Below, one piece after another: positions 33,819 to 42,858 of a stretch of DNA of 64,000 nt. Numbering within the stretch: the first letter of the stretch is position 1; each line of letters starts with the position of its first letter. Under the pieces are notes generated by a model. The model saw only the letters and a program-made list of their open reading frames with translations. It had not been told where the DNA came from and made no database searches. A program made the position numbers and the translations under genes. The DNA comes from Schauerella fraxinea (lineage in GTDB: Bacteria; Pseudomonadota; Gammaproteobacteria; Burkholderiales; Burkholderiaceae_B): NCBI GenBank assembly GCA_030849945.1, contig JAVDKK010000001.1, positions 1,798,001 to 1,862,000 on the forward strand, in the 5' to 3' direction.

Positions 33819-34190
33819 ATGAACGCTTCCCGATTTTCCCGGCAGACGATGTCCGCTATGTTCGTAGCCGCAATTGCGAGTGTTGCCATCACCGGATCCG
33901 CGCTTGCTCAGTCGCCGGCGGCGTCTGAGCCTGCCGCCGGCAACGGCGTGGTGCGTGCCGTGCCGGCCGCAACGCCCGCCCCGGCACCCGCAGCAGTTCC
34001 GGCCGATGAGGTGGGAACCACCACGCGCGCATTGCTTGCCGCCCAAGCGGACGGGCGCCGAGCGGGCAACACGCTGCTGATTCCGGGTTCGGTCGCGACC
34101 GCATCCTGGAACCGGTATCTCGAGAGCTTCACGCATCCGATACCCGAGTTCTATAAAGAGCGTGTGGAAGACGGCGGGAACAAGCAATGA
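33819..34190 (+). CDS. DUF3613-like small exported protein of the Tad locus
   Basis: 123 residues. A signal peptide (MFVAAIASVAITGSALA-Q) precedes a Pro/Ala-rich linker and the motif TTRALLAAQADGRRAGNTLLIPGSVATASWNRYLESFTHPIPEFYKERV, which matches my memory of the DUF3613 family found in Tad clusters of Burkholderia. The role is unknown, probably periplasmic or surface-linked in pilus assembly. GGAG (33807-33810) supports the ATG at 33819. Its TGA overlaps the start of the TadG gene (ATGATG). Confidence 0.78.
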   Translation: MNASRFSRQTMSAMFVAAIASVAITGSALAQSPAASEPAAGNGVVRAVPAATPAPAPAAVPADEVGTTTRALLAAQADGRRAGNTLLIPGSVATASWNRYLESFTHPIPEFYKERVEDGGNKQ

Positions 34191-36340
34191 TGCCCGGCCA
34201 ACCGACGCGGCGCGATCAGCGCGGATCGATTGTGATCCCCGCCGTATTTGCTGTGCTCGTCGGTTTGGTGTTGATGGGCTCGGCGCAGATTGGCTATCTG
34301 TATTACATGAAGCGCGCCGCGCAGAACGCCGCCGACATGGCTGCCCTGAGCGGCGCCAAGGTGCTGTATGGCGGCTCGGCGGCCGAGTGCACCGCCGCGA
34401 TCGCGGCCGCGCGGACGACCGTGGTGGCCAACATGCCATCCTATGTGGGCGCGATGACGGGCAACGAACTGCAAGTGAGTTGCCAACGCTGGGATGGCAC
34501 GAGCACCGATGCCGCCGGCCGGCATCTGCGCGCACCGGCGGCGGGCGAGGCGTTCAATGCGATCAGCGTCAAGATCGTCAAACCCATCAATCCCATCGTG
34601 CCGGCGATCACTGGCGCAGCCAGCACGCTGGTCACCGGTGGCGAAGCGATCGCCGCCAACACAGAACCGGCCGCCGTGTTCTCGGTGGCGTCGCAACTGG
34701 CGCGCACGTCGACCACGAAGAACAACCTGCTTGGCCTGCTTGGTGTGAATTTGTCGGCATTGGACGCGAGCGGCATCGCCAATGCGAAGTTGACGCCCTT
34801 GGCGCTGATGCAGGCCGCTGGGATTCCGTTGGCGACCGATCTCACGCTGGGCGGCACGAATGCGCTGCTCAACGTGCCGAAGCTGTCGCTGGGGCAATTG
34901 ATCAATGCGACGGCGACCGTGGTGGGCGGCTCGCAGGCGGCCAGCATTCGCGCGTTGATTGGCCAATTGCCGGCATCGATCGACGTCAATCAAGTCAACA
35001 TCAATTTATTTGGCGATGCCAATACGGCGGGGTTGCTCACAACCGTGACCACGGCAGGCAAGGACGCCGCATTGACCACGTCGATCAGTGCATTGGATCT
35101 CGTGTCTACCGCGATCAGTGTGGCGAGCGCGGGGCGCGCGGCGTTTGTGCCTAACGTGAGTCTTTTCGATAGCGCCATTTCGGTTCAGGCCGGTATCGTC
35201 GAGCCGCCCTCAATGGCAGTGGGCGGTGTGGGAACCGTTGCTTACAACGCGCAAACGCGTATTTACGTCGACATCGACACCGACAAGATCACCGCAGCCA
35301 AGTGGCCGTTGTTGAAGACGGTATTGCAAACGCTCAATCTGCGCGTGCATCTGCCGTTGGTCGTGGATCTTGCAACAGGGAAGGGCACCCTGACGGCATT
35401 GTCTTGCCAGCCTCCTGTGCGCACGGCCACGATTGCGTTGCAAGCGTCGATGGTGAAGGCGTGCATCGGCATACCGAATGAAGGCACCAAGTTCTCGTTA
35501 AAGCAGGCCTGTGACGACAATCTGCAGAAAGTCAGCGTGCTGCGATTCCTCGGTCTTTCACTGCCGCCGTCACGCGTGCTGCTCAACGCGATGGATACGA
35601 ACGTTGGCGGGGGCACGGTGCAGAATCTGCAGTTCTCGGCCCCCACGCCCGCATCGCTGCCGATCACGATCACCGGTGCAACGAATGCGCTATCGCTCAA
35701 CGTCATTCCTGCTGCATTGTCGCAAGCGCTCGATCTGGTGGGACTGCTCGACGGCGCGGCGAATAATTCTACGGATGTGGGCGGCGCGCAGCAGCTCGCC
35801 TCGCAATATCTGTACGCCACGCGCAACAGCAACGGTACCTACAACATTGCCGAAGCGGTGTACGCATTGCGCAATGGCAGCCGCAATCAAACGGTCGCCG
35901 GCGCATTGCCGCCATTGGGCGATTGGCAGGTCGACTACACCTCGTGCACGCTGTTGTTGTTATGCAAGACTGAGCGCGTGTCCGTCTGGACGGCATTTTC
36001 CAACACGGTCAGTGCTACGCCTGGGTTGCTGGGATCCATTACCAACCTGGTTGGCCTGAGCGGTTGTAGCGGTTTATTGACCGTCGTACTGGAAGGCAAT
36101 CCGGGCTGCGTGCAGCGTAACCTTGCGCAGTTCATCGCGTCGGCACCCACCAACGTGCTTCCCGCTGTGCATTCCTGCGGCATCGTTTGCCGCCTGAGCA
36201 AAACGGTGCTTTCGCCATTGCTCAACAGCGTGAGCAGCCTTTTGCTCACCACCACCCGCGATATCGTCGGTGTGGAGCTTGGCCGCACCGACGTCACTTT
36301 GTTCGACATCCAGTGCGGCCAGCCGCGGCTGGTTTACTGA
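34187..36340 (+). CDS. tadG: TadG-like pilus assembly protein (Tad domain)
   Basis: 717 residues. It begins with the Tad domain: RRDQRGSIVIPAVFAVLVGLVLMGSAQIGYLYYMKRAAQNAADMAALSGAKVL, in which RGS...P and N-A-A-D-M-A-A-L-S are hallmark residues. The remainder is a long, largely beta/Ala-Thr-Val-rich exported region with Cys pairs (SCQPPVRTATIAL, KACIGIPN, SCTLLLLCKTE, SGCSGLL, GCVQRN, HSCGIVCRL). TadG is larger here than the usual ~400-600 residues. It is an inner-membrane anchored periplasmic factor. The gene ends the pilus structural set, 12 bp before the regulator. Confidence 0.87.
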   Translation: MMPGQPTRRDQRGSIVIPAVFAVLVGLVLMGSAQIGYLYYMKRAAQNAADMAALSGAKVLYGGSAAECTAAIAAARTTVVANMPSYVGAMTGNELQVSCQRWDGTSTDAAGRHLRAPAAGEAFNAISVKIVKPINPIVPAITGAASTLVTGGEAIAANTEPAAVFSVASQLARTSTTKNNLLGLLGVNLSALDASGIANAKLTPLALMQAAGIPLATDLTLGGTNALLNVPKLSLGQLINATATVVGGSQAASIRALIGQLPASIDVNQVNINLFGDANTAGLLTTVTTAGKDAALTTSISALDLVSTAISVASAGRAAFVPNVSLFDSAISVQAGIVEPPSMAVGGVGTVAYNAQTRIYVDIDTDKITAAKWPLLKTVLQTLNLRVHLPLVVDLATGKGTLTALSCQPPVRTATIALQASMVKACIGIPNEGTKFSLKQACDDNLQKVSVLRFLGLSLPPSRVLLNAMDTNVGGGTVQNLQFSAPTPASLPITITGATNALSLNVIPAALSQALDLVGLLDGAANNSTDVGGAQQLASQYLYATRNSNGTYNIAEAVYALRNGSRNQTVAGALPPLGDWQVDYTSCTLLLLCKTERVSVWTAFSNTVSATPGLLGSITNLVGLSGCSGLLTVVLEGNPGCVQRNLAQFIASAPTNVLPAVHSCGIVCRLSKTVLSPLLNSVSSLLLTTTRDIVGVELGRTDVTLFDIQCGQPRLVY

Positions 36341-36352
36341 TCTACGCGCGCC

Positions 36353-37798
36353 ATGAATCGATCCGCCATCGTTACCGAAGATATCGACCTCTACGTCTGG
36401 GAGGGCGGCACCGACGTGGGCGTGCGGGCCGAACGCATGCTGGCGGCCTACGACGTGAACGTAATTCGGCCGGGCGTGGATGCGGGGTTTCCGCCGGTGC
36501 GCGATGCGGCGCGCACGCAGGTGGCGCTGGTGTCGGTGGCGTTGATGGGCGACGGCAACTTCTTCGGGCTGGATTGGCTCACGCATGAAGCGATTCCGGT
36601 GATCTGGGTGGCGGCCGAGACGCGCGGCCAGGATCCGACCTTCTTTCCCCCCAGCCATGCACACACGTTGCCGCATACGTTCAGCGGCGTGGAGCTGCGG
36701 GCCTTGCTCAACCGTATTGCCGGCGGGGCGTCTGCGCGCGGCGGCATGCAGCCCACGGAAGTGGCGCCCTTGGTGGCCACCTCGCAAGCCATGCGGGCCG
36801 TGCTGGAAGAGGTCGACATCTTTGCCGACTGCGGCAGCAACGTTCTGGTGTTCGGTGAAACCGGGGTAGGCAAGGAGCGCATCGCGCGCCGCCTGCACGA
36901 CCAGGCGACGTGGTCGTCGGGCCCTTTTGTGGCGGTGAACTGCGGCGCGGTGCCGGAGGGTTTGTTCGAGGCGCATTTCTTCGGCCATGCGAAGGGCGCG
37001 TTTACCGGCGCCATCGGGGCTCACAAGGGTTACTTCGAACAGGCGAGCGGTGGCACGCTCTTTCTCGACGAAATCGGTGATTTGCCGCTGTATCAACAGG
37101 TGAAGCTCTTGCGGGTGCTGGAGCACAACACCGTCACGCGACTGGGATCGACCACCGAAGTGCCCGTGCGATTCAGATTGGTGTCGGCCACCAATAAGGA
37201 TTTGACCGATCTTGTGGCGCGCGGGCTGTTTCGCGCTGATCTGTACTACCGCCTGGCGGTCATCGAATTGACGGTGCCCACCTTGGATGCGCGAGGCCGC
37301 GATGAGAAGATCGCGTTGTTTCGCGCACTTTTGGCGCGTTTCTGGGAAACCGGGCAGGACGCGATTGAGGGCGGACAGCCCCCGGAATGGCTGCTCGAGC
37401 AAGTTGGGGACACGCCATTCCCGGGTAATGTGCGCGAGTTGTCCAATCTCGTGGAGCGCGTGGCCTTGGTGCGCCGGCAATTGGGCAATTGGGATTTCGT
37501 GCGGATCCAGGCGGTGTTCGACCGGATGCGCATGCGCAACGCGGGCATTGCGGCCGTCGCACCGCAGATTCAAATTGCCGATTCTGCCGATCTCGAGCCC
37601 ACCGATGGGCGCGGGTTGAGCCCGGCTGAGTTGCTCGAGCGTGCGCGCGTGATGACGGCCCTGCAAGCCAATGGTTGGCGCAGGCAGGACACGGCGCAGG
37701 CATTGGGAATCAGTCGTAAGGTTTTATGGGAAAAGATGCGAAAATTGCAGCTCAATCGCGTCGCCGGTTCGATTGCCGAAGATGCATGTGAAGGCTGA
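36353..37798 (+). CDS. Sigma-54 dependent Fis-family transcriptional activator
   Basis: 481 residues. Residues ~1-125 form an atypical receiver-like domain. The AAA+ core then shows Walker A GETGVGKE, NCGAVPEGLFEAHFFGHAKGAFTGA with an intact GAFTGA loop, LFLDEIGDLP (Walker B) and RPDLYYRLAVIELTVP-type sensor segment RADLYYRLAV. A C-terminal Fis-type helix-turn-helix (ARVMTALQANGWRRQDTAQALGIS) completes it. The intact GAFTGA means it should activate RNA polymerase with RpoN. Its position at the end of the Tad locus suggests it regulates pilus genes, but no clear -24/-12 promoter was found before flp. Confidence 0.9.
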   Translation: MNRSAIVTEDIDLYVWEGGTDVGVRAERMLAAYDVNVIRPGVDAGFPPVRDAARTQVALVSVALMGDGNFFGLDWLTHEAIPVIWVAAETRGQDPTFFPPSHAHTLPHTFSGVELRALLNRIAGGASARGGMQPTEVAPLVATSQAMRAVLEEVDIFADCGSNVLVFGETGVGKERIARRLHDQATWSSGPFVAVNCGAVPEGLFEAHFFGHAKGAFTGAIGAHKGYFEQASGGTLFLDEIGDLPLYQQVKLLRVLEHNTVTRLGSTTEVPVRFRLVSATNKDLTDLVARGLFRADLYYRLAVIELTVPTLDARGRDEKIALFRALLARFWETGQDAIEGGQPPEWLLEQVGDTPFPGNVRELSNLVERVALVRRQLGNWDFVRIQAVFDRMRMRNAGIAAVAPQIQIADSADLEPTDGRGLSPAELLERARVMTALQANGWRRQDTAQALGISRKVLWEKMRKLQLNRVAGSIAEDACEG

Positions 37799-37856
37799 TC
37801 AAGAACAATACGGCGCGTGCCCCACGCGGCGCGCCCACTGGAAGAGGAAAGAAAGC

Positions 37857-38612
37857 ATGAAAGTCAGGCCGCAATACGGTGCCGCAGTGTTACTCCGAAA
37901 CGTTGCGCGATTGGGCGGCGTTTCGGTGCTGTTGGCCACGTTGACCGCTTGCGGCGTGTTGGGTAGTCAAAAGCCGGCGCCCGCGCCCCGGCCGACCGTC
38001 AAGCAAGTGGATGCCCCGCCTGCCGCACCCGAGCCCGTCACACCGCCGGCCGCGGCCCAGAAGCCCGCATTGACGCCCGCCGCCGCGCCCACGCCGCCGG
38101 CGAGCACCGTATCCGAATTGCAGGGCCTGATTCAGTCACGCGAAGTGGCCGAATTGCGTACGGCATATAACGGCACCTATGGCGCGAGCCTGTTGTTCAA
38201 CGCCGAGTCGATGACGTACTACGCGGCGCTCTTTCAGCAGAAGAACTTCTGGCGCATCGTGAAAACGTCGTCCGAAAAGCAGGCCGAGGCGGCTTTCCGC
38301 AATTTCGTCACGCAGTCTGCCGAACTGGGCGAGGTCGACCTGCAACGCATTCGTCTGCAAGCCGAAAATACGCGCACCGAACGGATGCTGGCCACGCGCA
38401 GCGATTTGCTGAGCACGCTGCAAGCCGACGAAGGCGTACGCGAACAGCAGGCGCGTGAAGTGCAGGCCCGTCAGGCGCAAAGCCGCGAGCAGGCCAATGC
38501 CCTGGCGCAACAGCAAAAGGAAGCGCGTGACGAGCTGCGCGCGATCCAGGCGCAGATCGACGCGTTGCAGCGTCGTCAGCAAGAGATCGGCACCGGCAGG
38601 CGCGGCAAGTAA
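37857..38612 (+). CDS. DUF2968 lipoprotein
   Basis: 251 residues. A lipobox TLTAC follows the signal peptide, then a Pro/Ala-rich linker, and the DUF2968 motif VSELQGLIQSREVAELRTAYNGTYGASLLFNAESMTYYAALFQQKNFWRIVKT. The C-terminal half is a long predicted coiled coil rich in Gln, Glu, Ala and Arg (REVQARQAQSREQANALAQQQ). It would sit at the envelope with an extended helix in the periplasm. It is 58 bp after the sigma-54 regulator and converges on the TonB receptor. Function is unknown; association with the Tad locus is by neighbourhood. Confidence 0.83.
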   Translation: MKVRPQYGAAVLLRNVARLGGVSVLLATLTACGVLGSQKPAPAPRPTVKQVDAPPAAPEPVTPPAAAQKPALTPAAAPTPPASTVSELQGLIQSREVAELRTAYNGTYGASLLFNAESMTYYAALFQQKNFWRIVKTSSEKQAEAAFRNFVTQSAELGEVDLQRIRLQAENTRTERMLATRSDLLSTLQADEGVREQQAREVQARQAQSREQANALAQQQKEARDELRAIQAQIDALQRRQQEIGTGRRGK

Positions 38613-38617
38613 ACGCT

Positions 38618-41044
38618 TCACCACTGCGCGCGCAGCCCCAGCCATACGGCGCGCGGATCGCCGAAGTAGTTCTGGCGATCCGTGTAGCTGGTTGAGGCGT
38701 AGTACTTCTTATCCAGAAGGTTGGTGACGTTGAGGCTGGCACTCAACGTTTTGTTGAAGCGATAGCCCAGTCGCAAGTCGACCGTCCCGAAGCCGGGCCG
38801 GTCGATGCGTGGGCCATCGTCGGCGCTGTAGGTGCGGGTGTAGGCGCGGATCGCGCCACCCACGTCGAGTCCTTGCAGCGGTCCGTTCTGCAGGGTGTAC
38901 TTGGTGGACACGCGCACGGCATGCTTGGGCGCGCGTGTTTCGAAGATAGCGCCTTCGTCGGCGCTGCCATCCCGAAATGCAGTCGAGAGGAAGGTGTAGC
39001 CGGCGGCAATTTGCCAGGCCGACGTGATGGCGCCTGCGGCTTCCGCCTCGAAACCGCGACTGCGCACCTTGCCGGACGCCAGGAAATAATCGTCATCGAA
39101 CGGATCGCTCACGGCGCGGTTCTCATCGTCAATTTGAAAGATCGCGAGTCTGCCCGTCAGTCGGCCGTCATCGGCATCGCCTTTCAGACCCAATTCGTAT
39201 TGCTTGCCTTGCCGTGCCGGCAGCACGCTACCGGCAACGGTGGTTTCCTGCTGAGGCACGAAGATGGACGCGACCGAGCCGTAGGCCGATAGATTGCGCG
39301 ACAAATCGACGACCACACCGGCGTCGGGCGTGAATTTTCCGTTCTCACGTGAGGCGGCGGTGCGTTCGCGTGTTTCACGGTCGAACGACGTGCTGTCCCA
39401 CCAGCTCATGCGGCCACCCAGAACGATCGTGCCCCAGGTGACCGGCTTGATGCGGGTTTGACCATACAGCCCATATTGCTCGATATCGACCTGATCGAAT
39501 CGATCGAAGACGAAGTCGGGTTCGGCAACGCCGTGATCGGGGTTGAACACGTTCTGTACGATGTTGTCGCCACGAGCCCGGGTGCCGCGTTGCGTGGCGT
39601 TGTGGTATTCCGCGCCGGCGATCACCTGCTGTTCGAGACCTCCCACATCGAAGGGCATCAAGAGTGACGCATCGACGTTGCGATTGCGTTCGGTATCGAT
39701 GCGATGCTGCGGCAGCAACGCGGTGTTGCCGGTGATGCGATCGACCGGGCTATCGGCGAAGGCGAGCTTGCTGTCGCGTCGGCGATCGAGCAGATTGCCG
39801 TTCAAGGCGAAAATCGCGCCGCCGCCGAAGCGGTGTTCGAGATTGGCGAACAGATCCGTCGCGCGCGTGTCGTTATGGGCCCAGTCGGGTCCGATGAAGG
39901 TCGATCGCGCAATGTTGAGCAGTTCGCCATTGGCATACGTGGGCAGGCCGCGCGAGTCGCGGCTATCGCCGTTTTGATGCGTGCCGCCCAGCGTGAGCGT
40001 GGTGCGATCGCCGAGATCCATGTCGAGCGTGCCGAATACCAGTTGGCGTTCGGCATTCACAAGATCCACGTAAGAGCCGGCTTTTTCCGTCACCGCCACA
40101 AGCCGGCCGCGAATGGCGCCGGAGGCGACGATGGGGCCCCCGAGATCGACTGCCGCACGTTGCCGATCCCATGAGCCGCCGCTGAGTTCGGCACTTCCCG
40201 AGAACACGCCGGTTGCGCGTTTTCGTACCAGATTGACAGTGCCGCTCGGCTCACCCGCACCTTGCAGCACACCCGCCGGACCGCGAAGAATTTCGACCCG
40301 ATCGTAGATGGCGGTGTCGAAGGTGGTGACCTCGTTGTTGGTTGAAACCGATACGCCATCGACTTTCACGCTGTCCAGCCGAAAGCCCCGAAAGAAGATT
40401 TCGGACCGCTCGTTGGAGTCGTCGCTCTTGACTACTGTGGCACCGTTGGTGGCTTCCAGCACTTGATTGAGCGTGGTAAGGCGTTCATCGTCCATCTGCT
40501 GGCGCGTCACCACCGTGATGGATTGCGGAATCTCCCTAAGCGCCTGGACCGATTTTCCGATCGTCACGGTGGGGGCCGCATAACTCCCCGTGCCTTCGGT
40601 GGTAGCGTCAGCGATGCCGGTAACGGTGACCGTGGCCAGACTGGCGATCCCGGCGGCGGGGGCGCGTTGGAGGATATAGGCGTTGGGGGGTTGTGCAATG
40701 GCCACGAGCCCCGTGCCGGCAAGGACCTGTGCGATGGCTTCCTGGGCGCTATAAGTGCCTTGCAAACCGGTGCTCGTGTGACCGTCGGTCAGCGCGGCAT
40801 CGCCTGCCAAAAACACACCTGCCACGTTGGCCACGCGCGCCAGTACGACGGGGAGAGGCCCGGCTGCGATATCGAAGCGCAATGCGCTGGGCGATGCCCG
40901 TTGCGTTTGCGCATAGGCAGGTGAGGCGGCGGTGAGCAGGCCCGCGCTGAGTGTTGCCACCTGCAGCGCACGCAGTAAAGGCAGGCGTTGCACGCGTTGT
41001 CGCGCAACCTGAAAAGTATGGCGTGAAGAGAAGGTGAAAGGCAT
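38618..41044 (-). CDS. TonB-dependent siderophore receptor with signalling (STN) domain
   Basis: 808 residues. After a signal peptide the secretin/TonB N-terminal STN domain (LRFDIAAGPLPVVLARVANVAGVFLAGD, then YSAQEAIAQVLAGTGL) is followed by the TonB box/plug region (YAAPTVTIGKSVQALREIPQSITVVTRQQMDDERLTTLNQVLEATNG, then RGFRLDSVKVDGVSV and VEILRGPAGVLQGAGEPSGTVNLVRKR) and a 22-strand barrel ending RNYFGDPRAVWLGLRAQW. This is a FpvA/FecA-type transducer: it imports a ferric siderophore and signals through FecR. It is the last gene of a FecI-FecR-receptor set, about 100 bp after fecR. Confidence 0.93.
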   Translation of the reverse strand: MPFTFSSRHTFQVARQRVQRLPLLRALQVATLSAGLLTAASPAYAQTQRASPSALRFDIAAGPLPVVLARVANVAGVFLAGDAALTDGHTSTGLQGTYSAQEAIAQVLAGTGLVAIAQPPNAYILQRAPAAGIASLATVTVTGIADATTEGTGSYAAPTVTIGKSVQALREIPQSITVVTRQQMDDERLTTLNQVLEATNGATVVKSDDSNERSEIFFRGFRLDSVKVDGVSVSTNNEVTTFDTAIYDRVEILRGPAGVLQGAGEPSGTVNLVRKRATGVFSGSAELSGGSWDRQRAAVDLGGPIVASGAIRGRLVAVTEKAGSYVDLVNAERQLVFGTLDMDLGDRTTLTLGGTHQNGDSRDSRGLPTYANGELLNIARSTFIGPDWAHNDTRATDLFANLEHRFGGGAIFALNGNLLDRRRDSKLAFADSPVDRITGNTALLPQHRIDTERNRNVDASLLMPFDVGGLEQQVIAGAEYHNATQRGTRARGDNIVQNVFNPDHGVAEPDFVFDRFDQVDIEQYGLYGQTRIKPVTWGTIVLGGRMSWWDSTSFDRETRERTAASRENGKFTPDAGVVVDLSRNLSAYGSVASIFVPQQETTVAGSVLPARQGKQYELGLKGDADDGRLTGRLAIFQIDDENRAVSDPFDDDYFLASGKVRSRGFEAEAAGAITSAWQIAAGYTFLSTAFRDGSADEGAIFETRAPKHAVRVSTKYTLQNGPLQGLDVGGAIRAYTRTYSADDGPRIDRPGFGTVDLRLGYRFNKTLSASLNVTNLLDKKYYASTSYTDRQNYFGDPRAVWLGLRAQW

Positions 41045-41142
41045 GCGGGGCGTTCCGAAGTCGGTCGAAGATAGGGCGTCACCTTATGAATCGAGCGAAA
41101 GCGGAATTCCGGAACCCATCGCTGAAAATAAAGGGGCGCGCG

Positions 41143-42162
41143 CTACGTCACTGGCCGCGGCCCGATCGTGGTCCACCAACCGAAACGCCGGTGAACCCGC
41201 ACCGGAAGAGCTTGTTCGAGCAGGGTCAAGGCGAGATCGGTATCCGCGGTGGGAAAGCTGCCGAGCACGCGTAGATCGGATACGGCCGGATCCACGCTGA
41301 GATGGCCGCGGCGATAACGGCCTAGCTCATCGACCCATTCGCCAAGCGACATGTTTTCGGCGAGCAGCACGCCTTGGTGCCACGCTTCCTGGGCGGAGTC
41401 GGCAGCGTGCGTGGCACCGATGGCGACGCGGTCGAAGCTCGCCGCTTCGCCGGCATGCAACAGGCGGCGCGTGCCGCCCGCGGCAGGTTGTATGGCGACT
41501 GCGCCTTCAAATACGGCAACGCGCGTGATCGCATCGAACTGCCGCACGTCGAAACGCGTGCCCAGGGCGTCGATCCTGCCTTCGCGAGTCGCAACGCGAA
41601 AGGGACGCAAGCCGGCTTGATCGGCTTGCCCGGAAGTCTGAATCAGAATCTCGCCGCGCGTCAGCCGAAGCAGTCGCTCGTGCGGTGTATAGGCGGTGTC
41701 GATGGCGCTGTCGGTGTTGAGCCACACCTGACTGCCGTCCGCCAACTGCACGGTTCGCGTCTCGCCGGTCGCTGTACGAAAGTCGGCCATCCAATACGCC
41801 GCGAGGTAGGGGAGGGGCGAGGCCTTCCAGCTCGCCCAGGTCAATAGGCCACTGCCGCCGAGTAATCCAATCGCGCCGAGTGCCCGCCGCCGGGAGACGC
41901 GTGCGACGCGCAGGGATTGCAAAGCGGCTTCACCGATGGCGGCGTTGTCCGGCTGCCGCATCGACTGAAAGGATGCGCTGACGAGGTCGACATACCGCCA
42001 GGCTTGACGATGGTGTTCGCTGGCATTGAGCCAGCGTTGCCAAGCGGCGTGGGTCGCGGCATCGCTTTGGTCGGCGCGCAGTTGCGCGAACCAGTCGGCG
42101 GCGCTTTCGAGCGCCTCATACGGAATATGCAGCGGCTGTGGCGGGTGCTTGGCGGACGTCAC
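41143..42162 (-). CDS. fecR: FecR-type anti-sigma/regulator protein
   Basis: 339 residues starting at GTG 42162, which overlaps the sigma factor stop by four bases. The N-terminal DUF4880-like part (ESAADWFAQLRADQSDAATHAAWQRWLNASEHHRQAW) is followed by one membrane helix (ALGAIGLLGGSGLLTWASW) and a periplasmic FecR domain (DGSQVWLNTDSAIDTAYTPHERLLRLTRGEILI, then RVATREGRIDALGTRFDVR and RVAVFEGAVAIQP). The C-terminal end holds the STN-contact segment. It relays the ferric-siderophore signal from the receptor to the ECF sigma factor, cleaving or releasing it. The product is inner-membrane. Confidence 0.9.
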   Translation of the reverse strand: MTSAKHPPQPLHIPYEALESAADWFAQLRADQSDAATHAAWQRWLNASEHHRQAWRYVDLVSASFQSMRQPDNAAIGEAALQSLRVARVSRRRALGAIGLLGGSGLLTWASWKASPLPYLAAYWMADFRTATGETRTVQLADGSQVWLNTDSAIDTAYTPHERLLRLTRGEILIQTSGQADQAGLRPFRVATREGRIDALGTRFDVRQFDAITRVAVFEGAVAIQPAAGGTRRLLHAGEAASFDRVAIGATHAADSAQEAWHQGVLLAENMSLGEWVDELGRYRRGHLSVDPAVSDLRVLGSFPTADTDLALTLLEQALPVRVHRRFGWWTTIGPRPVT

Positions 42163-42692
42163 GCGGAAAGCGGGGCAGGATCGTCCTGCATCCGCAACAC
42201 CATGCATTGCAGCATCGCGCGCGCCGTGTGCTTGCGCACCATGCGATCGGACACACCCAGCTGAGTCGCGATGTCGGCATCGGACATGCCGTACACCATC
42301 GCCATCACGAAGGCGTCGGATGTTTTCGACGGCAACTGACGCAGCACGGCGTCCACTTGGCGCAGGGCCTCGAAAATGAGAGCACGTTGCTCGGGTGAGG
42401 GCTCGGTAATCTCGGGCTTTGCGGCAAGCGCCGCCAACCAGGCGGCTTCGAGGTCTCGGCGGCGCCAGAGATCGATGCACATGCCGCGCGCCATGGTGCT
42501 CAGATAAGCCCGTGCGCCCGATTCGCCGTCGAATTGCCGGGGCTTGACCAGAAGTCGTACAAACACGTCCTGCGCGAGATCTGCTGCATCGCCTTCCGAT
42601 CCCAGCTTGCGGCGCAACAAACCGTATAGCCATCCGTGATGGTGACGGTAGAGCTCATGCAGAGGATGGGGAGCCGGCAAAGGGGCAGACAT
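42159..42692 (-). CDS. fecI: ECF sigma factor, FecI-type
   Basis: 177 residues. Sigma region 2 is seen as LYRHHHGWLYGLLRRKLGSEGDAADLAQDVFVRLL and RAYLSTMARGMCIDLWRRRDLE; region 4 is LRQLPSKTSDAFVMAMVYGMSDADIATQLGVSDRMVRKHTARAM. The pattern matches iron-starvation ECF sigma factors (FecI/PvdS). It should direct transcription of the receptor gene when activated by FecR. A Fur-box-like sequence lies 42 bp upstream (42734-42752). Several later in-frame ATG codons exist, but the family N-terminus fits the chosen one. Confidence 0.92.
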   Translation of the reverse strand: MSAPLPAPHPLHELYRHHHGWLYGLLRRKLGSEGDAADLAQDVFVRLLVKPRQFDGESGARAYLSTMARGMCIDLWRRRDLEAAWLAALAAKPEITEPSPEQRALIFEALRQVDAVLRQLPSKTSDAFVMAMVYGMSDADIATQLGVSDRMVRKHTARAMLQCMVLRMQDDPAPLSA

Positions 42693-42733
42693 GGACGACG
42701 ACGAGGGGCAAAAGGAACGTCAACGTTGAAAAC

Positions 42734-42752
42734 GCGACTGATTCGCATTCTA
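42734..42752 (-). promoter_or_regulatory. Candidate Fur box before fecI
   Basis: Minus strand TAGAATGCGAATCAGTCGC matches the 19-bp Fur consensus GATAATGATAATCATTATC at 12 positions, including AATG and AATCA. Location before an iron-starvation sigma gene fits repression by Fur under iron-rich conditions. Confidence 0.5.
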
Positions 42753-42823
42753 AAGTGAGCGCCCGGATTGTGCAACGCGTCATTGCCACGCATCGATCGA
42801 AGGCGTGCCCGTTCAATCGTTAA

Positions 42824-42853
42824 GCGGGCCCAGCCATCCTAGGCTGAGCCCGC
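42824..42853 (-). terminator. Hairpin after the TetR gene
   Basis: GCGGGC (42824-42829) and GCCCGC (42848-42853) with an inner AGCC/GGCT pair form a stem with a small mismatch, six bases past the stop of the minus-strand TetR gene. The tail has only a short T run, so strength is uncertain. Confidence 0.5.
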
Positions 42854-42858
42854 GGTGC

